NCBI GenBank assembly: GCA_907165275.2
Contig: OU015661.1
Span: 3,417,501 to 3,481,500, forward strand
Source: Zygaena filipendulae
Lineage: Eukaryota; Arthropoda; Insecta; Lepidoptera; Zygaenidae
Reading direction: 5' to 3'
Length of the DNA stretch: 64,000 bases
Shown: piece by piece, positions 1 to 9,910 of the stretch
Layout: the number at the start of each line of letters is the position of its first letter
How positions within the stretch are numbered: the first letter of the stretch is position 1
Notes under the pieces: model-generated
Told to the model about the DNA's origin: nothing
What the model saw: the letters and a program-made list of their open reading frames with translations, nothing else
The model's database searches: none
Position numbers and translations under genes: made by a program

Positions 1-355
1 AACGATCGAGTTGTTTTCATAACCTCAAAATATTTGAAATTTCAGGCGCCATTTGTTTTCTCTCAACTCACATTGCAAATAAGACTGTTTTACATCCAAT
101 TATAAACTTTTTGTGACTACGACACCTCCCCTTTGTCCGTAAGAACTCCGATTAATTTCTTTTCCAACGAATCCGGTTTTTGGTGCAAACTTTGACACTT
201 CTTAAACAATACATAGCTGCCAGAGTGAAAATTAACCTGCTTCGGAGATGGTTGTTTGGTTGCTGCACTCCGAGCCACGGAACGGGTGAAACCAGGGTGA
301 AACTACGCTCTGACAGTTGTCAGAGTAAAATTTCACCAAGCCACAGAACGGGTTC

Positions 356-465
356 AGAGCGCGCTCGAGCGCGTTCGAGTGCATTCGTGCGAAGCCACGG
401 AACGCACACCAGAGCGCGCTCGAGCGCGTTCGAGTGCATTCGTGCGAAGCCACGGAACGCACACC
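356..465. repeat. Exact tandem duplication of a 55-bp GC-rich unit
   Basis: Positions 356-410 and 411-465 are identical. Each unit starts agagcgcgctcgagcgcg and ends in acggaacgcacacc. Degenerate versions of the 'agccacggaacg' part occur at about 273 and 340. The block is GC-rich against an AT-rich background and opens spurious reading frames on both strands. Confidence 0.85.
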
Positions 466-914
466 TGGCCGCACGCAGGACAAAGATCGTTCGTCGCTGC
501 AGTGTCGTGCGTGTCGCCAGTGATTAAGACTCGTGCACATCCATCATGCGTACTATGACCATGCGTGCGACCCGCGTCACAGTAAAACACACTCAAGGCA
601 GAAGAAGAACGCCGCCCGCATATGGTTAGCACGCACGCGGGCTGCGCGCCCGCAGCCAATCTGCGTTCCGCGCGCGTGCTGCCCGCATGATAGGAAAAAC
701 ATGTATGAAATGATAGAATGTGGGCAGCCTGCATGCGGACCAGATCCGCACGCGAGCGTAAATCCGCAAAAAGGCCTAATGTCAACTGCTCATCACCTCT
801 TACAAAAAATTGCTTTTCCCGATGCAGGGACGTTATTTGTTGAGGAGTTCTCCTGGTACATCACCATCAGTTTCAATGCACCAAATACATTGTGACGTAA
901 TTAAGTTAACGAAT
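466..914. other. GC-rich non-coding stretch
   Basis: CpG-rich sequence continuing from the 55-bp repeats to about 780, then AT-rich DNA. Short overlapping frames on both strands lack start context or splice partners. I see no gene. Confidence 0.4.
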
Positions 915-1568
915 CGGAACCCGTGATCGTGGCCCGTGGTCATCGGAACTACTCAATACTTATTATTGAGTAGTTCCGTTGACCATCTGTGGTCTTCATC
1001 ATCAGTTCCACTTCAAATTTTGCTTTCCGAAAGCAAATAAATGATTTACTATAAAAAATCTAAAAATCGCTATACGTGTGCCTGTAATTTTTGAAGAGTT
1101 CCCTCGATTTCTCCAAGATCTCATTATCAGATCTCGACCTGGTGACAATGGAACCAACTTGGGAGTATACCCTTTCAAACAAAAAAAATAAATTTTCAAA
1201 TCGGTCCAATCGAAACCCGTGAAATACGTATTATTGTTGAGTAGTTCCGGTGACCTTCTGTGGCCTTCATCATCAATTCCACTTCTTAAAATTTTGCTTT
1301 TCGAAAGCAAATTAACGATTTTCTATAAAAAATACCCAAATTGCTATAGGTTTGCCTATAATTTTTGAAGAGTTCCCTCGATTTCTTCAAAATCCCATCA
1401 TTAGATCCCGACTTGGTGGCAATGGGACTTGATTGGGAGTATACCCTTTCAAACAAAAAAAGAAGTTTTAAAATCGGTCCAACCGTCTTCGAGTAATCGG
1501 TGAACATACATAAAAAAAACATACATACAGACGAATGCATAATCTCCCCCTTTTTGGAAGTCGGTTAA
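915..1568 (+). mobile_element. Two tandem copies of a non-LTR retrotransposon-like 3' tail
   Basis: About 295 bp (915-1210) is repeated as 1210-1568. Both copies share 'gagtagttcc', 'gagttccctcgattt' and 'gggagtataccctttcaaa'. The second ends in 'atcggt' words, a string of 'acatacat' and 'tttttggaagtcggtta', which resembles the 3' end of CR1/Jockey-type LINEs common in Lepidoptera. No reverse transcriptase is present. Confidence 0.55.
945..977. repeat. Perfect 14-bp hairpin
   Basis: Arms 945-958 (ggaactactcaata) and 964-977 with a 5-nt loop, inside the first LINE-like tail. The second copy keeps only one arm. Confidence 0.75.
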
Positions 1569-1794
1569 AAATATACAGAGTGGGAACTACAATCTATCTA
1601 TACCTACATATAAATAAAATTGAAGTGTCTGTTGTCCAAATTAACAGCTCTTTTCACTCATACTTCATATGGAAGTATATACGGTAGCTAGGTACTTTTA
1701 TTTTATGGTTTCATTGTTACATTATACTCTTATAATAATATACTAGCTGTCCACTACCATTTCACTTACAGGAAGCTACAGTGACCCTAAGTGA
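1569..1794. other. AT-rich intergenic DNA
   Basis: No frame, repeat family or signal that I can name. Confidence 0.4.
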
Positions 1795-1869
1795 TATAGG
1801 GTACTTTTTATCCCGGAATTCCCCCGGGAACTCCGAAATTACCGCGGGTGAACCGCGGGGGTCAGCTAG
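1795..1869 (+). mobile_element. Helitron-like 3' end beside the gene 1 stop codon
   Basis: This defines the common family in the window. The 3' end reads 'gggtactttttatcccggaa', then a CCGCGG hairpin, then CAGCTAG|T. Full copies start with TC (tcctactaatattataaa). TC ends, a short hairpin and a CTRR terminus are the hallmarks of Helitrons. This copy is 5'-truncated. Confidence 0.65.
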
Positions 1870-1890
1870 TAAATAATAATTAAACATAAA

Positions 1891-1896
1891 TTTATT
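1891..1896 (-). terminator. Polyadenylation signal AATAAA overlapping the gene 1 stop codon
   Basis: On the minus strand the last codons read CAA TAA A, so the TAA stop lies inside AATAAA. Downstream there are only about 22 bp before a Helitron-like 3' end (CTAG at 1866-1869), so the mRNA would be cleaved at the element boundary or inside it. Confidence 0.5.
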
Positions 1897-4800
1897 GTTT
1901 TGCTTTAATAAGACTAAATCGTTCATTATATTTTAAAAGCAATTTATCTGTTTTTAAATGTGGCTTGTATTCAGAAGGTACTTCCACCTCGACACTATCT
2001 TTTCTTGTAAGAACGTAATCAGCATCTTTAGGATTTATTTCTGATTCATCAGACGTTTTTTGTTGATTGGTAAGTTGTTTGACATCGCTTCCACTTGTAT
2101 GTTCCGATTTAATATCACTGCTTTTTATCTTTTGTAGCCTAACATGGCTTTCCCTATTCTTACCCAGTTCGACGTCTTTGCCTTTATTTTTCCCCAGTGT
2201 GACGTTACCCTCTTTGTTTTTTCCCCCTTTGCCGTAACTCCCTTTATTGTTTCCTATTTTGACATTCTCACTAATAATCTTTTTCAGTTTATTTCCGCTT
2301 CCTCTTTTCTTTATTACTCCTTTGTCACTCTGCTCCTCTGAACCCACATCAGATGTCACATCATCATCTTCTTCACTTGTTTTCATATCATCAACTTGTG
2401 TATGTCTCTCATAGTCATCATCGGATTTCTTTTGTTTTTCGTTAGTCATATCTTTTCCAGTATTTAGAGAGTCATCATCTACATCTAAATCTTCGTCTAG
2501 ATCAATTTGACTGGGAAGATACGGTTCTAAAATAAAATAGAATCAGATAGGTTGAGTTGATACCTGTCGGAATATAAAATTTTATAAGCATAGATAGCTT
2601 AAATAGGTGCTTACGGCATTTAGTCAAGGAGGCAAGCTGTCTCACACTATGAGCAACTGTATTTGTCATAATAGCAATAATGTGATGTTCTAGAAGATGC
2701 TTGAAGTTTGCTATCAGGCGATTTGCGGGTCCATCGATTGTAAGCGATTCAGGTCTAAAATCGTTGCCATCACACGAAAACAGAAATCAATGATCAATAA
2801 TGAGATAGTGTAAAGTGTCATACTTTAAGACTAAAAGACAATGTTTAATTAAAAAAAAAACCTACTTCATTTGTTGCAAGAAGTCTAAAGTAATGTCCAC
2901 CGCCTCTGGGTCGTTCAACAGTGTCAAACCCATATGTGCCGTCATCTCATCAGCTGTTAATATAATATTACCGGATAGCGGTGGTAGACCGGTTTGAAGC
3001 TGTGCTTCGTACTTATATTCCATCTAAAATATATAAAACTATCTAAATTTTCAAGCTCAAAAATGTTTTACTTTATTGATTTGTTAGGCAGATTCTAAAA
3101 TCATAAGTTCTAAAGTTTCTTACTTTTAGTTTACTAAATCCAACAATGGCATCTACTTGTCGAACGCCTTTTGGATATTTTCTGCCGGTAGCAACCGATC
3201 GTCTATGCAAGGTATCCAAGCCGCGCAATACTCCTGAACTTAATTTTATTATCTGTCAAATAATAACATAATTATTAGGTATTTAATAATGTCTTCATCA
3301 TCATTATCAACAAACATTGATATACTTATTACGGTCAATGTGATGAATAAATTAATTATTATTAATAAATCACCAGAGATTATGAATAATCCCCGCATTT
3401 ATAAAATTGACTGTAGATAACATATTACCTATACAGACGCACTTTCTGCAAATCTTGAAGGTTGACTGGCAGAGAATGCTAAAATGACATTAAGCCCGCC
3501 TTTTGTACCATGTTGAGCAAAAAGTTCAAAAAAATATACCTACCTACTTAATACAACGTACATTTTTTTTCATTAATGTCAAGAAATATACCTACCGCGA
3601 AATGTATAGAAATGTCTATCTATAGTAGCTTGATTAGGATAGCCGTAAAGTTAAAGAAGTGAACCTACATAAATAAATACACTCAAAAGTCTTCCTATGG
3701 GGTATATACGTACATACCTATAATATGACTTTCTCCCTTACATGGTCTCCTATACCAGTTTTTCGTGGTGCAGAAAACATGTGCTTGTCACTCTCAAATA
3801 GAAAAATTACCTAATGTATGTGGAGCGATATTATGACAAAATAAAAAACACCTACCTGCATTTTCGGACTGTCCACGTCGGCTGCATAGAAATGGAACTT
3901 AGGTACTTTGACGATATGCGCGCGAAGATCCCTTATCCTTTTCCTTAGCATATTCAACGCCTCGTCGACGTAATCATTGAGCGCTGTTGTTTTCTTCTTG
4001 TCGTACTCTCTGAAAATAAATTCACCCATTAATATTATTGTGCCATCAACAAAATATGTGTTCGATACTTACGTGCTTCCATAATGTCTACTGAAAAAAG
4101 TACTAGGTACATACTGATATTGAGTATTAGCGGCGGATCCGGCGAGGCCAAAGTACATCAAATAGTCATTGAAGTAATCTTTCAACCACTCGTCTATATC
4201 TGTCTTCAATCGCTCTATGAATTCATCTGCGCAAAACAAATTAATGTGGTTATGCGGTCAATCAAATCTATAGCTAATAATATTAGAATTTAGAATCGTA
4301 AACACCAGTCAGTAAGTAGTCTGTGTATCTTTACATAGTAAGTATATGTAGGTAGTAAGTATAAAAAAGTCACTTCCCGTCGCGTCGTCTGTATACGCAG
4401 ATCTTATATAAGCAACGGATTTTAATACGGTTACCCGCATGGGACAGCTACTTGAAAATAATTGAAGAAAAAAGTGTTAGCTCCTCTAAGGGGCTGGAGG
4501 GGCTTTGCGGCGACGGCGGCGGCAAAAACAAATGGTACACAACATATCAAGTAGGCCACAGCTGTCAGCGGACTGTGGCAAAGTGGTAAGGAGGGTCAAA
4601 ATACTACATAGTAACGAAATGACGGATTATGATATTGGTCGTTCGGGTTGATTGCCATTTCTTATGTTTGTTTGCCCATGTTTGAACGTGCATCATGCAA
4701 AAACTATTGAACGGGTTTAAATGAAAATAAAATGGCATGTAGATATAGGTTTTGTAATTAATTCAACTTTGAGGACACTTTTTAGAGCAATAAGTAAAAT

Positions 4801-7800
4801 AAAAAGCTCCCCAGGTTTTTTTTTATGTGGAAACACGTATTAAAAAATACAAAAAAAATACATGAACCTTTCCAAGGAGTGAAATGCAAAATATGAAACT
4901 TAAGTTGTGTTGTTTCCCTTTGAGATTTTCCCTTCCTAGAGATACAAATACAAACAGCTGTTTCCCACCTTTTTATTTTGACTCTTCCTAGAATAAAAGG
5001 TAGCTGTGTAGGTCTAGGAAGAAACTTCTCTACCTTTTATCTCCCTCTCCCTTTTAGTTGTCCCTCGTAATTTCAGAGTTACCGTGGGAATCCCAGGATA
5101 AACTATAGGTACATGTAAACCTTCCTCTTGAATTACACTGTCTATTGGTGAAAACCGCATGAAAATCCGTTTAATAGTTTTGAGTTTATCGCGAACAGAC
5201 AGACAGATAGACAGACAGACGCGGCGACGAGGACTTTGTTTTATAATACCTAGTGAACTAAATATAAACTATTTGTAATAAAATTGTAAGAATAACGAAA
5301 CAATATCTACCCAAGTTTTTGCTTTCTAATGATACAGGGGTTTGCGTTGTGGCATTGTTCTGATACTAGAAAAACAAATTGTAAAAATATATTAAACAAC
5401 GTTATCTGAAAAACACTCCGAAACTGGGAAGGTCATCAAAGTTTAAAAGGACGTTAGTTAAGGATGTTACGTCATAAAGGTGTTCACATTAGAAGATTGT
5501 GTTCGGCAAAAGAAAATATTTATTTCAACCCATAAATCTCAAAAAAATATTTCATAGACTAGTTACTCCCGCAACAAAATAAACTTGTCATTAGCGAAGT
5601 CGTAAAATGGAGCCCTGCCAAAATTTCTATACCAGTCTTACCTAAGATTGTAAGCTGACTTAGAAATTTCAAATACCTATAAATATTTGAAATATGAATA
5701 TTTGAAATTTCTTCTACTAAACTTGGTTGGTGCGTCTATAAAAAAGCTTTTAAAATGAATTCCAACTGAATGATTTTGCTTACCGTCATTAAAATATCCT
5801 GCACTTTAATATTGGATATTATGTGTTCAATGGTGAGTCTGTTCTTTAGCAGACGATATCGACCTTCCATATTATATTTGACGTTTTTGAGGAGAAATCT
5901 GAAAAGTTCAACCTTATTATCGCTATTAGAGAGGATGTTCAAAGTCAAAGTTAAATTCAAAGTTTTGCTTAAACAAATATTTTACGAAAATATTAGCGCG
6001 GAAGTTGCTGACGCGTTGACAGATCATAATATACCTTGAGGATCATTTAAAAAAGACCCTTATCGACAAGGGAGCGGTACAGGTTTTGAGTTTTTCTGCA
6101 GATCATCTGACATGAAAATGAATGTAGCTTACTCTACATTTCCATATGTAGGCGTGTAGAAGAGCTCAGAAGGATTCTGGCTGAGGCGTGCGCGCTCATA
6201 GGAGCCAAACAGATGCAGGTCGTTGAGAGATATACGGGACAGCAGCGACATGTTGTACAAATCGTTGTGCAGGTAGTGCACTTGGAAACGAGTGTCGTTC
6301 CGCAGTTTGACGCGGTGGAAGAATCTGAGAAAGGAAAGTAGGTACAAATAGTATGTAAATTCATCAGTTTTAAATAAAAATTGTCGTAATCATCAGTCGT
6401 TTAATGTTTGAAATTTGAAAATTGTTCCGCAGTTTTGAATTTCACACTTGAAAAGGTACTTTTTATAAGTAAAACCGATTTTTTCCTTTTTCTGCAACCT
6501 TGAGGTACTTAAACCTTAAAAGAAATATCGTTTCTTTTGTAACGAATATTGATCTTCAACTAAAGGAATTTGTTGGGTCAATGTACAATCGACTTGAATA
6601 ACCACACAACGACGGGACAATTACGTAACGTACTTCACTTAATTGCCCTGGTTTTAACCGATTAAAAAAAAAGAACGTTTTCAGTTTCCCTAGTCTAGAT
6701 ACTCCTCTAGTTAGATCAATATTCATAATACCCACCTACTGGAAATTAGATTGACTTCCATCGCGATACCAATCAATTCTTGTTAACAATATGTTGTGGC
6801 TTTTGTGATAATATTATGTAGGTAAACGATCTAATATGAAAGACGATCAAAAATATTTATGTCGCCGCCATGATTACAAAAAACACATTGTTGAGGCCAT
6901 AAAATCTCTCATCAACATATTATTACAACATATTATTATAATGGCTCAAATAAAGTCGTCAAACTGTCTATACGGGTAGGAATTTCGGTCGATATACTTA
7001 ATGCTTACATTTTAATAATAATAAGCTGCTTTAGGTCATTACCGTGTTCAACCATCAGAGATTGTCCGATGTAACAAATTTAACTACCAAATCCTTACTA
7101 ATATTATAAATGCGAAAGTGAGTTTGTTTGTTTGTTATGCTTTCACGGCTAAACCGCCCAACCGATCACCACGAAATTTTGCATACTACACGTTGTCAGG
7201 GGTACAGAGAAGGACATAGGCTACTTTTTATCCCGGAATTCACACGGGAATTTCGAAATTAACGCGGAAGAAACTACATTAAATTTTGCATACTACCTAC
7301 ACGTTGTCAAGGGTAGGTACTGAAAAAAATATAGGGTAGTAAGTAATTTTATCTCGGAATACCCGCGGGATCTCCTAAACTAACGCGGGTGAAACCGTGG
7401 AGAACAGCTAGTAACCAATATTTAACATATCTGAATGCATGAATGAAATACTTAAAATACTGGAATTCCGTGAGGAACTCTTTGTATCGAGATTTGTTTG
7501 TTTGTTCTATTGCAAGACCTAAATTACTCTGAGGGGCTATTACGTAACTTTTATTTCCAAAAATTTTCGGTTGCAATCAAAAACATGGCGGTTTTGCAAT
7601 TACAATATGCACGTTTTGACACCTAGAATATCTAGCAATCAACTTAAATGAACAAACCTACTGCAAAAGTTGAAGGTGCCTAAACATGATTAATAAATCA
7701 CAAATTCGATATTTTTCTAATTAAAACTGAAATATGATAGCAACAAAAGTTACATAATTGCCCTGCTGAACTATAGGTATTACCTACTCTTAACCACCCA

Positions 7801-9634
7801 AATGAATATCGGGTCTGACTCGGGATCTCCTTGTTCCAGGATAAAAGTTCCTATTTACGTACCTATAAGTAAGACACACTATCGTCGTATCAGTGAATTT
7901 TTAAAATCGATTAATTATTTTCAGAGAACCCCCCCCCCCCTGCAAATAAACAAATCCTCTTCGTTGTATTATATAGTAGATATTGATGTATAGGCAAGTC
8001 ATAGTGGCGTCTGGTCGCTTCGTAAACGATGTTTGTTACCTATAGTTACTTACAAAACTGAGTCTTTAAGTCTCATCATGCCGTATCCGCCAAGATTTAT
8101 CCCAGCTGGAATCATGTTAGGATCCCCGTCAGCTTTGTGGACGGCGCGAAACGCAGCGCCTTTTGTTTGGAGCATAATCTGAAACAAAGCGCTATAATGG
8201 TTAGTAGACAGTACCGCACGCTACGCAGCTACTCAATCGATCATCAAAAAAAGGACATAGGGTGCTTGTTATGCCGCCTGAATTTCACCGGGAACTTGGA
8301 AATTATCGCGTATGAAACCTGCATGTTTAATTTTGTATATACGTTGTCAAGGGTACAGAAAAGGATATAGGGTACTTTTACCCCGGATTTCCCGTGAGAA
8401 TTCTGAAATTAACGCGGATGAAACCGCGGGCAACAGCTAGTTTATGGTAAATCCTTTTGATTCTTCGTAAACTATGAAACCACTTACGTTTAACATTTCT
8501 TTGTCAAAGTTGTCGACTCCTACAGCCTTTTGATAGTCCAATCGCACTTGAGCATAATTAGCTATAAAAAATATTATGAAGCTTTTTATTTAGTTTTTAT
8601 TGATATACTTCACGAAAGGCTTTTTAACGTAATTCTATTCATTATTATAGATACAGTGATTACCTACCTACTCATAATTTTGCAAGCCGGAATACCCGTT
8701 TGGCATACCTGGAGGTATAATACCAGCCTGTTGTATTTGCCGAAGCAAATAAATATTTATTTGTTTTGCATAATTTTTTAAAACAAAATAATTTTTCTTT
8801 TGCCGCAGTACAAATAATTTACACCCATACCTCATTATATCAATGCCATACCTACGTGTATTTATAATTATAAACACATGACTTCTTACTACATTCTTTC
8901 TGGACAGTCAAAGTCAGATAAAAGATAGCCATTCCGCAGAAAGCAAAATACAATTAAGGGTGAAATTATGTTATTTACCATCAAGTCTATCCATAATTTG
9001 GAAATGCTTTTTGGCATTTAATGTGATCCAACAACTTGAAGTGGAATTTTTAATTTTATTTTCCAAATCAGAGTCATAATCCGACTCATCCAATGAGTTA
9101 TCTTTCAGATGATTACTTCCTGACCCATCTTCTGTGCTTAATGCATCGTTATCACTTTTCACCTGAACAGTACTTTCACTTTCATTGTTATTGTCTTCTT
9201 CTTCCCGACTCTTTGATTCAAGTGCATCTTTATTTAATTGCTTTTGTGGTTCGTTATTAGAATTAAAATCATCACTATTGGTAATATCTGCTTTGCTTGC
9301 GGCATCATTCGAGCTCGGTGAGTCTTCATCTGATTCATCACTTACAGGACTTTCTTCTCTAACGCTCTCAGATTTAGTTTCATCGGGCCTATCGTTTCCA
9401 TTTTCTTTTATTGTGTCTTCGGAATTACCACTCGAATCATTTGCACTGTTTTGACTGAGTACGTCTGATTCTTTATCTACAAATTTATTCAGTTTAAGCA
9501 TCTGTTCTGTGTTATTTTAATAAATGGATATAATTTAACTTACCGCTCCCAACATTTTGTCTTAAATAAGTTTTACAGTAACATAAATTGATAGCGCATA
9601 GTAAAACGTATATATTTGAATTGATAATTTTCAT
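1892..9634 (-). CDS. Gene 1: secreted two-domain TULIP-like lipid-binding protein with disordered charged tails (13 exons)
   Basis: Exons, 5' to 3': 9634-9544, 9506-8979, 8561-8488, 8178-8054, 6324-6133, 5898-5784, 5359-5311, 4226-4073, 4009-3856, 3252-3124, 3023-2866, 2754-2615, 2526-1892. All introns are GT/AG and the phases (1,1,0,2,2,0,1,2,0,0,2,1) keep one frame of 847 residues. The first exon encodes a signal peptide (MKIINSNIYVLLCAINLCYC, about residues 1-20). Exon 2 is a Ser/Asp/Glu-rich segment (about 31-190). Residues about 190-636 form the folded core: an N-terminal half closed by an amphipathic helix (DEFIERLKTDIDEWLKDYF), then a second half with a leading helix, a GVLRGLDTLHRRS motif, beta-strand-like stretches and a closing helix. 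This matches the layout of TULIP proteins such as group-7 mite allergens and JHBP/takeout. The last exon is a charged tail with 10-residue repeats. Ligand unknown; probably secreted. The exon structure is strongly supported; the family name is an inference from pattern. Confidence 0.84.
2060..2266 (-). repeat. Seven degenerate 10-residue repeats in the gene 1 tail
   Basis: In exon 13 (protein residues about 724-793) successive decapeptides read NVKIGNNKGS, YGKGGKNKEG, NVTLGKNKGK, DVELGKNRES, HVRLQKIKSS, DIKSEHTSGS, DVKQLTNQQK. The period is exactly ten residues, with a V/I at position 2 of most units and a basic second half. Confidence 0.6.
5053..5262 (-). mobile_element. Helitron-like fragment in a gene 1 intron
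   Basis: Degenerate copy with 'ttgtccctcgtaatttcaga' at its CTAG-side end and a cagacagacagatagac run near the other end. It lies between exons 8 and 7. Confidence 0.5.
7092..7411 (+). mobile_element. Helitron-like element with a doubled 3' half, gene 1 intron
   Basis: Begins TCCTTACTAATATTATAAAT and ends CAGCTAG. The 'ttttgcatactacacgttgtc' part and the part after it occur twice (about 7180-7275 and 7275-7411), as if one element inserted into or recombined with another. Confidence 0.65.
8232..8440 (+). mobile_element. Helitron-like fragment in the short intron between gene 1 exons 4 and 3
   Basis: Two successive partial 3' halves ending CCGCGGGCAACAGCTAG. It fills about two thirds of a 309-bp intron; its CTAG end is 47 bp from the exon 3 splice donor. 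Confidence 0.6.
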
Positions 9635-9910
9635 ATTATTTTAAAATTTTGTGTACTTATCAGCAATGTGTTTATTCATTCCTTTATTCTGAAATATGTT
9701 TCTTGGAAATTTCATTTATTTCTTATCAATAATAGAAAAAGCAGATTTTTAATTAAGTTTCAGTTTCGTAATCAGCGGAAGTCAAAATTCTATTTAGTTT
9801 TTAAATTAACAAGCATTTTTTATGTCGCAAAAGTCATGTAACATAAAAACACTAGAGTACAATTAAATAATATAGAGGATTTTATAGTGTTCAATTCAAT
9901 TTATTTGAAA
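9635..9910. promoter_or_regulatory. Bidirectional promoter region between genes 1 and 2
   Basis: These 276 bp separate the divergent start codons at 9634 (minus) and 9911 (plus). Any 5' UTRs and both promoters must fit here unless upstream non-coding exons exist. The sequence is very AT-rich, with TATA-like words such as 'aataatatagagg' about 30-50 bp before the gene 2 ATG. No repeat or Helitron interrupts it, unlike the introns on either side. Shared regulation of the paralogs is an inference from the spacing. Confidence 0.5.

Noticed and set aside
180..895. Overlapping frames of 100-143 codons on both strands
   Set aside because: They arise from the GC-rich 55-bp tandem repeats; Arg/Ser/Ala-rich shadow translations with no splice partners.
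2144..2341. Plus-strand hydrophobic frame of 65 codons
   Set aside because: Antisense shadow of the gene 1 last exon.
7349..7576. Minus-strand frame in the gene 1 intron
   Set aside because: Half of it is the end of a Helitron-like element; no splice sites fit.
9185..9454. Plus-strand hydrophobic frame of 89 codons
   Set aside because: Antisense shadow of the acidic exon 2 of gene 1; acidic codons read backwards give Leu/Ser/Phe.
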